Below the pieces are notes generated by a model. That model did no database searches, was not told the origin of the DNA, and was given only the letters and a program-made list of their open reading frames with translations. 64,000 bases of DNA from Marinobacter mobilis (GTDB taxonomy: Bacteria; Pseudomonadota; Gammaproteobacteria; Pseudomonadales; Oleiphilaceae), in the NCBI RefSeq assembly GCF_900106945.1, contig NZ_FNNE01000013.1, positions 21,748 to 85,747 on the forward strand, read 5' to 3'. Positions 25,189-33,970 of the stretch are shown here, one piece after another; within the stretch, counting starts at the first letter, position 1, and every line of letters begins with the position of its first letter. Position numbers and translations under genes: made by a program.

Positions 25189-26673
25189 GTGAAACTGCTT
25201 AGCCAGCTCAGAACATCGACGTTTCAGCTTGCGCTGCTCTATATGGTGGTGTTTGCCACCTCGGTGTTTCTGTTGCTGGCATTCATTTACTGGCGTACCG
25301 CCGGCTTTATGGCCGCCCAGACCGACGAAACCATTGAAGCGGAAATCGCCGGACTTGCGGAACAATACCGTGGGCGGGGTATCAATGGCCTGATCACCAT
25401 TATCCGCGAACGGGTTGCGCGGGAGCCGAACGCCAAATCCCTGTACCTCGTGACCACCGAAGACTACATGAAGCTGGCGGGTAACCTCACGGTATGGCCG
25501 GAGGGCAGTCAGTCGCAGAGTGGCTGGATCAATTTCACCCTGGATGAGCGGGTTGGCTGGGTTGGTCAGCCGCGGCTGGCCCGTGCCCGGATTTTCGAGG
25601 TGCAAGGCGGCTTGCGGCTGCTGGTGGGGCGCGACATTGATGATCTCACGGCCCTCAAACGGGTGATTGAAATTGCCATTAACTGGGGCATGGGCATCAC
25701 CCTGGGGCTGGCGCTGCTGGGTGGTTTCATGATCAGTCGCAGTACCACCCGTCGCATCGAAGTGATCAACAACACCTCCCGCAAGATCATGAACGGTCAC
25801 CTGTCACAGCGGATTCCCACCCGTGGTACCGGGGATGATTTCGACCAGCTGGCGGAGAACCTCAACCAGATGCTGGATCGGATCGTCTATCTGATGGAAG
25901 GTATTCGCCATGTTTCCGACAGCATCGCCCACGACCTGCGGACGCCCCTGACCCGGCTGCGCAACCAGCTCGAGACCACCCTGATGTCGGTGGATAATGA
26001 CGAGGCCCGTGACCAGGCGGGCCGGGCGGTGGCTGAGGCAGACCAGCTGCTGGCAACGTTCAATGCCCTGCTGCGTATTGCCCGTCTGGAGACCCGCGGT
26101 AACGCTGCCGATATGAAGCCGGTATCCCTGGCCCTGCTTGTCAGCGATGCCTGTGAGCTGTACGAGGCCGTGGCGGAGGACAAACACCAGTTCTTCGAGC
26201 AGTCACTGGACGATGAGGCGATGATTGAGGGCGACCGTGACCTGTTGTTCCAGATGGTCAGCAATCTGATCGACAACGCCATCAAGTACACCCCGCAAAG
26301 TGGCGATATCCGGGTGGCTGTCTACCGCGAGGAGGCCGGTACGGTCTTTGAGGTCAGTGACAGCGGGATCGGCATTCCGGACGATGAGAAAGACAATGTG
26401 TTCCAGCGCTTCTATCGGGTCGGCAAGAGCCGGTCATTGCCAGGCAATGGTCTGGGGCTGAGTCTGGTTAGCGCAGTGGCAGAAATTCACCAGGGCCGTA
26501 TCGAACTGAGTGATCGCAATCCAGGTGCTGACAATCCGGGGTTGACCGTCAGAGTGGTGTTGCCTGCCTTTCAGGAGGGTAGCCGGCGCCTGAAATCGGC
26601 TCCGGCCCGGCCAGAGGCCGAAGCGGCGGGAGACGGTGACGCCAGCTCGGTGGCGCCCCGTTCCCAGATCTGA
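25189..26673 (+). CDS. Membrane sensor histidine kinase
   Basis: A 494-residue kinase. The first membrane span lies at about residues 12-38, a periplasmic sensor of about 120 residues follows, and the second span lies at about residues 160-185. Then come HAMP, the phosphoacceptor H248 in SIAHDLRTPLTRL, the N box DNAIKYT, the G1 box DSGIGIPDDE and the G2 box GNGLGLSLV. The start is a GTG. Its stop TGA and the stop of the convergent small gene share the palindrome TGATCA with no gap, so no terminator fits between them. Confidence 0.93.
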   Translation: MKLLSQLRTSTFQLALLYMVVFATSVFLLLAFIYWRTAGFMAAQTDETIEAEIAGLAEQYRGRGINGLITIIRERVAREPNAKSLYLVTTEDYMKLAGNLTVWPEGSQSQSGWINFTLDERVGWVGQPRLARARIFEVQGGLRLLVGRDIDDLTALKRVIEIAINWGMGITLGLALLGGFMISRSTTRRIEVINNTSRKIMNGHLSQRIPTRGTGDDFDQLAENLNQMLDRIVYLMEGIRHVSDSIAHDLRTPLTRLRNQLETTLMSVDNDEARDQAGRAVAEADQLLATFNALLRIARLETRGNAADMKPVSLALLVSDACELYEAVAEDKHQFFEQSLDDEAMIEGDRDLLFQMVSNLIDNAIKYTPQSGDIRVAVYREEAGTVFEVSDSGIGIPDDEKDNVFQRFYRVGKSRSLPGNGLGLSLVSAVAEIHQGRIELSDRNPGADNPGLTVRVVLPAFQEGSRRLKSAPARPEAEAAGDGDASSVAPRSQI

Positions 26674-26961
26674 TCAGCCGCGAACCGCGCCGCGCAGTTG
26701 CTCGATACGGGCCAGCACTGGGCTCAGAATCGCATCAGCACGGGTTTCAACGCTGCTCACCAGAGCCTCGACCTGTGACCGGCGACGGTCGATGCGGGCC
26801 TGAATGCTATCCCATTCACCTTCCAGGTGCTTCTGCTCGTTCATCACAAAAGCCGCCAGGTTGTGACGGTTGACCTTACCGGTAATACCCAGCTGGTCGA
26901 GCTGGAACCCCAGGTTGTCGAGTCCGTTGAGGGCAGTATCGATGAGTTTCTTGGTGTTCAT
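26674..26961 (-). CDS. Small helical protein of unknown function
   Basis: A 95-residue protein, probably all alpha-helical (LDNLGFQLDQLGITGKVNRH, then a charged helix rich in Arg, Glu and Val). It has no signal peptide or membrane span. The amphipathic C-terminal half is reminiscent of phasin-like or lipid-droplet-coating proteins, but I do not recognise the family. The ATG at 26961 is chosen because the upstream part of the frame is not protein-like. It is convergent with the kinase gene. Confidence 0.6.
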   Translation of the reverse strand: MNTKKLIDTALNGLDNLGFQLDQLGITGKVNRHNLAAFVMNEQKHLEGEWDSIQARIDRRRSQVEALVSSVETRADAILSPVLARIEQLRGAVRG

Positions 26962-27097
26962 GTCAGGTACCTGTGACAGTGTATTCAAACGGTTAATAGT
27001 CTTAGGGTGTTCGACGTTAGTCGTAAAATCTAGAGTGCACAACCTAATTCCTGCCAGCGCCCGAAGCTCCCTGTCCAAACGTTAATGACCCGGCCAC

Positions 27098-27209
27098 TTG
27101 CCAGTAACCGCAGCGGGAGATAATGGCTATAACCGGGTATCGACCTGTGTCGATGCCATGGTGCCCTCCAGCATAGCGCTAGCCTTGCCCCGTTTTACGG
27201 GGTTTTTTT
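27098..27209 (+). ncRNA. Candidate small RNA with two hairpins
   Basis: On the plus strand a promoter-like pair TTGCCA (27098-27103) and TAATGG (27121-27126), 17 bases apart, precedes a short hairpin (ATCGAC-CTGT-GTCGAT, 27139-27154). A terminator-like hairpin follows (CCCCG-TTTTA-CGGGG, 27188-27202, then seven T). The flanking genes are both on the minus strand. Caution: the T-run is also the lysine codons at the end of greB, so it may be a coincidence. Confidence 0.25.
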
Positions 27210-27704
27210 ATGGTCGTCATTGGCCCCGGTGTCCTTGGGGTATTCGATGTTGGTAATGGCCCAGTAGGCGGGGCCGTTCGGCGTCTGCACTTCCACTTCG
27301 TCATCCACCTGTTTCTTCAGCAGTGCCCGTGCCATGGGGGTATCGATGGAGATGTAGTCCTTGCGGTCAAAGATCTCATCGTAGCCGACAATGCGGAACC
27401 GCTTGGCCTCACCGTCTTCGTTTTCAATGTCCACCCAGGCCCCGAAAAACACCCGACCATCCTGTTCCGGAGCATGGTCCACCACCGTCAGTTCGGCCAG
27501 GGTGCGGCGCAGATAGCGCACCCGTCGGTCAATCTGGCGAAGCAGCTTCTTGTTGTACTGATAGTCGGCGTTTTCACTGCGGTCGCCGAGGCTCGCCGCC
27601 CACTGCACCTTTTTGGTGATTTCCGGGCGATGCTCCCGCCACAGGTAATCGAGCTCTTTTTTCAGGGCTTCAAAGCCGTCACGGGTGATGAGTTTTGCGC
27701 GCAT
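27195..27704 (-). CDS. greB: Transcription elongation factor GreB
   Basis: A 169-residue factor that rescues backtracked RNA polymerase by stimulating transcript cleavage. The N-terminal coiled coil carries the acidic tip (LGDRSENADYQYNKK), and the C-terminal domain has FGAWVDIENEDGE and the late SPMARALLKK-like DTPMARALLKK. The basic ITRDGFEALKKELDYLWREH start is typical for GreB rather than GreA. ATG 27704 is used; a TTG-led extension of 5 residues is possible. The stop codon lies in the loop of a GC hairpin. Confidence 0.95.
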   Translation of the reverse strand: MRAKLITRDGFEALKKELDYLWREHRPEITKKVQWAASLGDRSENADYQYNKKLLRQIDRRVRYLRRTLAELTVVDHAPEQDGRVFFGAWVDIENEDGEAKRFRIVGYDEIFDRKDYISIDTPMARALLKKQVDDEVEVQTPNGPAYWAITNIEYPKDTGANDDHKKTP

Positions 27705-27780
27705 GACTGTCCAGGCCAAAGGAGAATGGGAAATGGCGATCAGTGTATCAGAGTCGGAAACAGGGCTTGTTGAAAACTAA

Positions 27781-27796
27781 AAGTGCATATACACTT
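27781..27796. promoter_or_regulatory. MarR-type operator, copy 1 (imperfect)
   Basis: AAGTGCATATACACTT differs from the perfect palindrome by one base. It lies 101 bases before the hydrolase start, next to a TTGAAA -35-like box at 27770-27775. Confidence 0.65.
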
Positions 27797-27871
27797 TAAT
27801 GGTATCAAGGGTATGCCGGGCTGTTCTCTGCTCAATCTGGAGAGGCGTTCCGGCATTTTTATCCGACACTA

Positions 27872-27887
27872 AAGTGTATATACACTT
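27872..27887. promoter_or_regulatory. MarR-type operator, copy 2 (perfect)
   Basis: AAGTGTATATACACTT is a perfect 16-bp palindrome and ends immediately before the GGAGG ribosome site of the hydrolase gene. Binding here would block early elongation or the ribosome site region. Confidence 0.72.
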
Positions 27888-27897
27888 GGAGGCGATG

Positions 27898-28773
27898 ATG
27901 GCGATCGGATTGCAGGCGTTCCAATTGGCATTTGCAACATACAGTCGGCTGTTGCCGACCCGGGCGGCGGGCACGGCGACCCGTCTGATGACCACCCCGC
28001 GGGTACCGGAGGCGTTGCGTAAACGCAGCGTCAGCCTTGGCGAAGAGTTGGTGAATCTGGGCGGTGGTAGTTACCTGTCGGTTCGCCAGGGGGGGCCGCA
28101 GCGGGTGTTGCTGGTCCATGGCTGGTCATCGGGTGTGGGGTTGTTCGAGCCCCTGGTGAAGGCGCTGCCGGCCGCTGACTATACCCTTTATGCGGTTCAC
28201 CCTCCGGGCCACGGCCCCTCCGCGCAGGGCGCATCCCATCCGGGCCGCTTTATCGAGGCCATTGAAGCTGCGCTCGATTATATCGACGCCCCCATTGATC
28301 TCGCCGTGGGTCACTCCATGGGAGCGGGCACCCTGGCCTATGTGGTTTCTAATGACAGCTGTGTCCAGCGTCTGGCGCTGGTGTCCGGGCCCGCGACGTT
28401 TGAGGGCCTGTTGCGAGGCTTTTCACGCTTCATGAAATTATCCCCCAGGGCGGAGCGCCGTTTCCTGCGTCAGATGGAGGAGACCGTCGGCCTGCCATTG
28501 ACCGCGCTCGACATAACGGCGCGGGCCAGGCAGATCCAGGTGCCGACGCTGGTGATTCATGACCGCAAGGATCGGGAGGTGCCCTTCACCTGTGCCGAGC
28601 AGCTGGTGACGTCATTGCCGGTGTCGGAACACATTTACACCAGCGGACTGGGCCATAACCGCATTCTTCGGGACAGCGCTGTGATCGCGCGGCTGGCCGC
28701 GTTTGCCGGAAACTGCGTGGACAGTTCTTCGTGGCCGCGAGAGGAGGGTGAGTATGCTACAGCGTCGTCTTGA
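27898..28773 (+). CDS. Alpha/beta hydrolase
   Basis: A 291-residue cytoplasmic hydrolase. The nucleophile elbow is GHSMGAG with S140, the oxyanion region is VHGWSSG, the acid is in VIHDRKDREVPF and the histidine in GLGHNRIL. The substrate is unknown; the family covers esterases, lipases and related enzymes. Two ATGs (27895, 27898) follow GGAGG; the second gives better spacing. Two operator copies precede it. Its 3' end overlaps the convergent marR gene by 17 bases. Confidence 0.85.
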   Translation: MAIGLQAFQLAFATYSRLLPTRAAGTATRLMTTPRVPEALRKRSVSLGEELVNLGGGSYLSVRQGGPQRVLLVHGWSSGVGLFEPLVKALPAADYTLYAVHPPGHGPSAQGASHPGRFIEAIEAALDYIDAPIDLAVGHSMGAGTLAYVVSNDSCVQRLALVSGPATFEGLLRGFSRFMKLSPRAERRFLRQMEETVGLPLTALDITARARQIQVPTLVIHDRKDREVPFTCAEQLVTSLPVSEHIYTSGLGHNRILRDSAVIARLAAFAGNCVDSSSWPREEGEYATASS

Positions 28774-29218
28774 CCTGCTTGCTGAGCTGGTGCAGCTGCC
28801 CGGCTACCGCATCCCAGTTGTCCTGCCCCACCAGGCGGGTGAACTCTTCGTGGGCCTGCTGCCAGCGTTGCACCGCCTGCTGGTAGAGCTCTTCCCCCTG
28901 CGGGGTGAGGGTCAGCCCGAGGGAGCGCTTGTGGCCGCTGGGCTCGGATTGCACCAGCCCTTTGTTGATCAGCATTTCCACCGTGCGCTGCAGCGACGTG
29001 CGCTCCATGCCCAGGGTTTCTGCCAGCTGGTGAATGGACTCGGGCGGGCTCACCTTGATGGCGTTGAGCACGGTGAACTGGGTGATGCGCAGGCCAAGGT
29101 CAGCCAGCCTGCTGTTGTAATGACGGGTAATCAGGCGGGAGAACACTCGCGAGTGCAGGGCGGCACATTGCCTGGCAATGTCCATGGGGGCGGGGGAGGT
29201 TGTCGCGGCGTCGGTCAT
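28757..29218 (-). CDS. MarR-family transcriptional regulator
   Basis: A 153-residue winged-helix regulator. LRITQFTVLNAIKVSPPESIHQLAETLGMERTSLQRTVEMLINKGLV is the DNA-binding core (in pieces: LRITQFTVLNAI, LAETLGMERTSLQR), followed by a wing with SGHKRSLGLTLT. Long helices at both ends provide the dimer interface. ATG 29218 leaves the two operator copies (29241-29256, 29313-29328) in the gap to the divergent transporter gene. Autorepression and repression of both neighbours is the simplest reading. Confidence 0.92.
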   Translation of the reverse strand: MTDAATTSPAPMDIARQCAALHSRVFSRLITRHYNSRLADLGLRITQFTVLNAIKVSPPESIHQLAETLGMERTSLQRTVEMLINKGLVQSEPSGHKRSLGLTLTPQGEELYQQAVQRWQQAHEEFTRLVGQDNWDAVAGQLHQLSKQVKTTL

Positions 29219-29240
29219 GACGTGTGGCCCTGGTCTATTA

Positions 29241-29256
29241 AAGTGTATATGCACGA
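29241..29256. promoter_or_regulatory. MarR-type operator, copy 3 (imperfect)
   Basis: AAGTGTATATGCACGA keeps the left half-site exactly and has three changes on the right. It is closest to the marR start (22 bases), fitting autoregulation. Confidence 0.6.
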
Positions 29257-29312
29257 TTATCGGAAACCCCTGCGGTTCTGTCCAGCGATAGCGGCGTAAT
29301 TGATACTTAATA

Positions 29313-29328
29313 AAGTGTAAATACACTT
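29313..29328. promoter_or_regulatory. MarR-type operator, copy 4 (near-perfect)
   Basis: AAGTGTAAATACACTT has both half-sites intact and one central mismatch. It ends 13 bases before the RND transporter start and abuts its GGAGGTG ribosome site. Confidence 0.72.
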
Positions 29329-29341
29329 ATGGAGGTGAATT

Positions 29342-32300
29342 ATGAATTCAGGCAACGACTTTGCCTCACGGTTTTTTACTCAGGTGGTCCGCTGGCGCTG
29401 GCCGATCCTGCTCTTGTCGCTTGTGCTGGTGGCAGCTGCGGGCAGCCAGCTGGGTCGTATGCAGAAGAACACGCAGGCCGATGCCTACATCAGTGCTGAT
29501 AATCCCGCACTGATCTATCGAATTGCCGTGGAAGAGCGCTTTAATCTTAAGGACCCGATCGTGATTGCGGTGGTGGATGATCGCCAGGACGGGGTCTACC
29601 ACAGTGAAACCCTGACCCTGGTACGTTGGTTGTCGACAGGGTTGAAGACGGTTGCCAATATCGATCCGGACGGCATTACCAGTCTGGCCACGGAATCCAA
29701 CATCGAGGGCGATGCGGCCGGTATGGCGGTGGAAAAGTTCCTGGATGGCACCCTGAGCGATGCTCATGTGGATTGGATTCGTGAGGGCATCGCTCACTTT
29801 CCGCTGTACCAGGGCAGCCTGGTTGCCCGTGACAGTTCCACGACTCTGATCGTCGCGGAGCTGCTCGATGAGCACGACGCTGAAGCTACCTATCAGCGGG
29901 TGATGGCACTGGTGCAAGAGGCACCGGCTGTCGCGGGTGTTCAGCTCCATGTGGCAGGGGAGGGGGCGGTTGCCGGGTATTTGTCGTCCTATATCGATCA
30001 GGACGCACGTCGGCTCAATCCGCTGGCAGGGCTGATCATCACCATCATTCTGGTGGTGGCGTTCCTGACCCCACGGGCGGCGCTGATTCCCAATCTGGTG
30101 GTGGCCGGCACGGTGGCAACCACCCTGGGTGTGATGGCCTGGCTGGGGGTCGAATTCTACGTCATCACCAACGGCCTGATCGTCTGCATGATCGGTATTG
30201 CGGTGGCGGATTCGGTACACATTTTTTCCGAGTACTACCTGTCTGAACCCCCGGCTTCCGACAATCCGGTTGCCGATCACCGGGCCCGTATAGTCCAGAC
30301 CATGGTGCGGATGTGGCGGCCAGTTACCCTGACCACCCTGACCACCGCCGCAGGTTTCCTGGCGTTATATCCCAGTAATGACATGCCACCATTGCAGTAC
30401 TTCGGGGTGTTTGGAGCGCTGGCCGTGGTGGTGGCGTGGATGCTGAGCCTGCTGGTCATTCCCGCGCTGCTGGCGGTATTGCGCTTTCGCCCCAGCCGGC
30501 GCTTGCAGACGCCGGCGGCCCGCCAGTCCTCTTCTTTGCTCGTGCGCCTGCTGTCGCTTGCCAGCCTGCGTCGGCCCCGGGTCACCCTGTTGGTTGGGGC
30601 ACTGGTGATGCTGGTGGCGGTCGTCGGCACGACCCGGGTGGTCGTCAATGAGGAGCGGATTGAAAATTTCCAGCACCACGAGCCGATCTATCAGGCGGAT
30701 CAGATAATCAACCAGCGCATGGACGGCAGCCATTACCTGGACGTGGTGATTGAGACCGATACTCCGGAAGGGCTTTATGATCCCGCCGTGTTACGCCAGA
30801 TTGAGGCGCTGCAACGGTTTCTTGAGTCCCAGCCGGGCGTTGCGGGCTCCACGTCGATCGTTGATTACATCAAGCAGATGAACAAGGCGGTCAATGAAGA
30901 TGACGAACGCTATTTCCGGATTCCGGACGACGGTAACCTGATTGCCCAGCTGTTCCTGCTGTACAGCGCGTCGGCCGATCCCACGGATTTCGAAAACCGG
31001 ATTGATTCCCCGCGTCAGACCGCGTTGGTGCGTGCCAGCCTGCAGGCGGGCTCCTATCTGATTTCCCGTGATCTGGTGCCGGTGGTGGAGCAGTACCTGC
31101 AGAGCCATTTCGACGGGGCGGTAAAAGCCAATCTCAGTGGTCGGGTTAATGTTGATTACCACTGGATTGGCGGGATTGCCGCCAGTCACCTCAGCAGTGT
31201 GCTGATCTCGTTCCTCGCGGTGCTGGCCATGGCTGCACTGCTGTTCCGCTCATTGACCGCTGGCTTCATGGCCGCGTTGCCGGTAGGGCTGGCGATTCTG
31301 GTGATCTACGCAGTGATGGCTGTGAAGGGCATCTGGCTTGGTGTGGGTACGTCGATGTTTGCCGCCATTGCCATTGGACTGGGGGTCGATTTCGCCATCC
31401 ATACCCTGGATCGGCTGAGGCAGGAACTGTCAGCTCAGGGTGGGGCAACGGTGGCTGAGCGCATCACCGTGGTCTTCGCCTCCACCGGCAGGGCGCTGTG
31501 GTACAACCTGCTGGCGGTGGCGCTGGGGTTTGGCGTGCTGATGACCAGCCAGGTGCCGCCGCTGGTGAACTTCGGCCTGCTGGTGGCGTTGTCGGTGTCG
31601 ATCGCCTTCGTCGCCAGCCTGGTGTTGTTACCGGCCCTGGCGGTCGTTCTCCGTCCGGCCTTCCTGTTTGGTCAGTCCGGCAGCCTCCTGAAAACCGCAG
31701 CCTGGGTAGCCTTGCTGGTCGCCATTGCCGGTTCGATCCAACTGGCGAATGCCGCTGGGGAAAGGCCGGAAGTGATGACGATCATCGAACGGATGAACGC
31801 CCGTGAGGATGGCGAGACGGTGCGACGTGACATGGTGCTCACCCTGACGGACCGTCATGGTAACGAGCGGGTGGAACAAACCCGCTCGTTCCGTCGCTAT
31901 GAAGGTGAGACCAAGAAAACGGTGATCTTCTATACCGAACCCGCCAGTGTCGGTGGCACCGGGTTCCTGACCTGGGATTATCCGGAGGCGGACCGGGACG
32001 ACGACCAGTGGCTGTATTTACCCGCCCTGCGCAAGGTGCGGCGGATCTCCGCGTCGGACCGCGGGGATTACTTCCTGGGCACTGACTTCACTTACGAGGA
32101 GATCAAGAAGGAAAGCAAGATTGAAGCGCGGGACTACGACTTCTCCCTTCGTGGGGAAGAGCTGGTAGACGGCCATCACACCTGGGTTGTGGAAGCCGTG
32201 CCGCGAACGCCGGACATCGCCGCTGAGCTGGGCTACAGCCGGATTCTGTTGCGGATTGACTCCGCCATCTGGATGCCGCGGTTGTGGGAGTTCTGGGATG

Positions 32301-32494
32301 AAGCCGGTAATGATCTCAAGACGGTTCATGCCACCCGCATTGAGCAGGTTGACGGCATCTGGTCGGTGCTGGATATCCAGGCCGAAAACCACAAGACCGG
32401 CCACATTACCCGCATGCAGTTCGTCGATACTGACTACCACGCCGAGGTGCCATCCAGGCTCTTTGAAACTCACGCCCTGACGCGGGGTTACTGA
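29342..32494 (+). CDS. RND/MMPL-type transporter fused to a LolA-like lipoprotein-sorting domain
   Basis: A 1050-residue protein. Residues 1 to about 778 are an MMPL/SSD-type RND transporter with two repeats: a span at about 20-36, a periplasmic loop, a five-span bundle with the GIAVADSVHIFSEYY motif, then the same plan again with GLGVDFAIHTLDRLRQ. Residues about 780-803 (TAAWVALLVAIAGSIQLANA) look like a retained signal peptide. From about 805 a LolA-like domain follows (RYEGETKKTVIFYTEPASV, WLYLPALRKVRRI). These two parts are usually separate genes. Likely role: moving a hydrophobic compound or lipid across the envelope. It is led by a MarR operator. Confidence 0.82.
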   Translation: MNSGNDFASRFFTQVVRWRWPILLLSLVLVAAAGSQLGRMQKNTQADAYISADNPALIYRIAVEERFNLKDPIVIAVVDDRQDGVYHSETLTLVRWLSTGLKTVANIDPDGITSLATESNIEGDAAGMAVEKFLDGTLSDAHVDWIREGIAHFPLYQGSLVARDSSTTLIVAELLDEHDAEATYQRVMALVQEAPAVAGVQLHVAGEGAVAGYLSSYIDQDARRLNPLAGLIITIILVVAFLTPRAALIPNLVVAGTVATTLGVMAWLGVEFYVITNGLIVCMIGIAVADSVHIFSEYYLSEPPASDNPVADHRARIVQTMVRMWRPVTLTTLTTAAGFLALYPSNDMPPLQYFGVFGALAVVVAWMLSLLVIPALLAVLRFRPSRRLQTPAARQSSSLLVRLLSLASLRRPRVTLLVGALVMLVAVVGTTRVVVNEERIENFQHHEPIYQADQIINQRMDGSHYLDVVIETDTPEGLYDPAVLRQIEALQRFLESQPGVAGSTSIVDYIKQMNKAVNEDDERYFRIPDDGNLIAQLFLLYSASADPTDFENRIDSPRQTALVRASLQAGSYLISRDLVPVVEQYLQSHFDGAVKANLSGRVNVDYHWIGGIAASHLSSVLISFLAVLAMAALLFRSLTAGFMAALPVGLAILVIYAVMAVKGIWLGVGTSMFAAIAIGLGVDFAIHTLDRLRQELSAQGGATVAERITVVFASTGRALWYNLLAVALGFGVLMTSQVPPLVNFGLLVALSVSIAFVASLVLLPALAVVLRPAFLFGQSGSLLKTAAWVALLVAIAGSIQLANAAGERPEVMTIIERMNAREDGETVRRDMVLTLTDRHGNERVEQTRSFRRYEGETKKTVIFYTEPASVGGTGFLTWDYPEADRDDDQWLYLPALRKVRRISASDRGDYFLGTDFTYEEIKKESKIEARDYDFSLRGEELVDGHHTWVVEAVPRTPDIAAELGYSRILLRIDSAIWMPRLWEFWDEAGNDLKTVHATRIEQVDGIWSVLDIQAENHKTGHITRMQFVDTDYHAEVPSRLFETHALTRGY

Positions 32495-32496
32495 AC

Positions 32497-33756
32497 ATGC
32501 GTATCGCAAGATGGCCAGGTCTGGCCGGGGTGGCGGTGATCTGGCTAAATCCGGCGACGGCGGCAGAGTGGTCTTCCACGCTGACGCTGGCGTCGGCCTA
32601 CAGCTACCCGAGTGGCGACTGGCAGGAGAACAGTGCCACCTGGCAGCCGCAATGGGTGCAGCGCTTCGACTCCGGCGCCAAACTGACCGCTGAGGGTCTG
32701 GTTCGGGTGGATATTGAAGACAGGTTGGACCCGGGGCAGCCGTCACAACCGTTCCGGGCGCGGGATTCCCGCGCTTACTTTCCCAACGACCTGACGGACC
32801 TGGAGTTGCGGGAGCTGTATCTGGATCACTACCTGGGGCAGGCCTTTGTGAGGGTCGGGCGCCAGCAGATTGTCTGGGGCCAGGCCGATGGTCTGCGGGT
32901 GCTGGATGTCATCAACCCGCTGACCTACCGGGAGTTTATCCTGCCGGATATGGAAGATCGCCGCATTCCGCTGTGGTCGGCGCTGGTGGAGGCGCCGGTG
33001 GCGGACTGGACCCTGCAGCTGGTTTGGGTGCCGGACGGTACCGTGACAGAGTCCATGTTGCCCGGCGCTACCTTCGCCCTGTTCGACGACCCCTTCCAGG
33101 GGCAGGGTCAGCTTCAGGTTGAGCGTCCCCGCTCAGGGCATCAGAGCGATGCCGGGGTGCGCGCCAGCGCCTTCGTGGATGGCTGGGACATCACCGTCAA
33201 CTACCTGTTCCACAACGTTGATGACCCTCTGGTTCAGATTGACCCCGAGACCCGCACAACCGCGTTTCATTACAACCGCTCGCACCTGTTCGGGGCCACC
33301 ATAGCCCGGGCTTTTGGCAGTATCACCCTCCGGGGAGAAGTGGGCAGCGAAAGTCGCAAACGCTACGCGCTGGCGGATTACCAGGGCTGGCAAAGCACCC
33401 GTGAAACCAGCTATGTGTTGGGGCTGGATTACAGTGTGTCCGGTGACCTGCTGATCAGCAGCCAGCTGTTTCAGACCTGGCGCCATCAGGCCGAAGCCGG
33501 ACTGGACCGGCACCGGGAACAATGGACGCTGCTGATTCGCAATGAGCAGATGAATGACACCCTGACCCTGGAATTGCTGGCCATTTACGATGTGCAGGAA
33601 CGGGAGGCGCTGACCCAGCTCTCGGCGGGCTACCGGTTAACCTCCCGCTGGGAGGTGTCGGGCGGGGTCGATATCTTCAGCGGAAATCGTACCGGCACCT
33701 TTGGTCGATTTCAGGACGATAGCCGGGTGCACCTGGACGCGACTCTCAGCTGGTGA
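32497..33756 (+). CDS. DUF1302-like outer membrane protein
   Basis: A 419-residue exported protein. A signal peptide ends near residue 22 (NPATAAEW). The body is rich in alternating beta-strand patterns, contains FVRVGRQQIVWGQADGLRVLDVINPLTYREF (characteristic part GRQQIVWGQADG), and ends in LSW, a terminal aromatic residue typical of barrel proteins. This matches DUF1302 proteins, often found with MMPL transporters. It starts 2 bases after the transporter stop, so it is in the same operon and may be the outer membrane outlet. Confidence 0.78.
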   Translation: MRIARWPGLAGVAVIWLNPATAAEWSSTLTLASAYSYPSGDWQENSATWQPQWVQRFDSGAKLTAEGLVRVDIEDRLDPGQPSQPFRARDSRAYFPNDLTDLELRELYLDHYLGQAFVRVGRQQIVWGQADGLRVLDVINPLTYREFILPDMEDRRIPLWSALVEAPVADWTLQLVWVPDGTVTESMLPGATFALFDDPFQGQGQLQVERPRSGHQSDAGVRASAFVDGWDITVNYLFHNVDDPLVQIDPETRTTAFHYNRSHLFGATIARAFGSITLRGEVGSESRKRYALADYQGWQSTRETSYVLGLDYSVSGDLLISSQLFQTWRHQAEAGLDRHREQWTLLIRNEQMNDTLTLELLAIYDVQEREALTQLSAGYRLTSRWEVSGGVDIFSGNRTGTFGRFQDDSRVHLDATLSW

Positions 33757-33970
33757 CTGAGGGTCCATTCAGTCAGCATCCATACAGCCCTGAAACCAGC
33801 AGGTTGGCCCAGAATACCCAGTGAATATCGTCACAAAACTGGCGATAAAGTGAACACTCTGCCGGGTTTGCCGATAGACTGTCCAAAAACCGTCGCGTCG
33901 AGTCGACGGGTCGTGTTTGTGGCTGACATCGGGCGCGCACGCCATCGGGATCGTTGGGGCTTCTGGAGTG

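Noticed and set aside
28703..29299. Plus-strand frame opposite marR
   Set aside because: MarR has a clear winged-helix core and operators; the opposite frame is a shadow.
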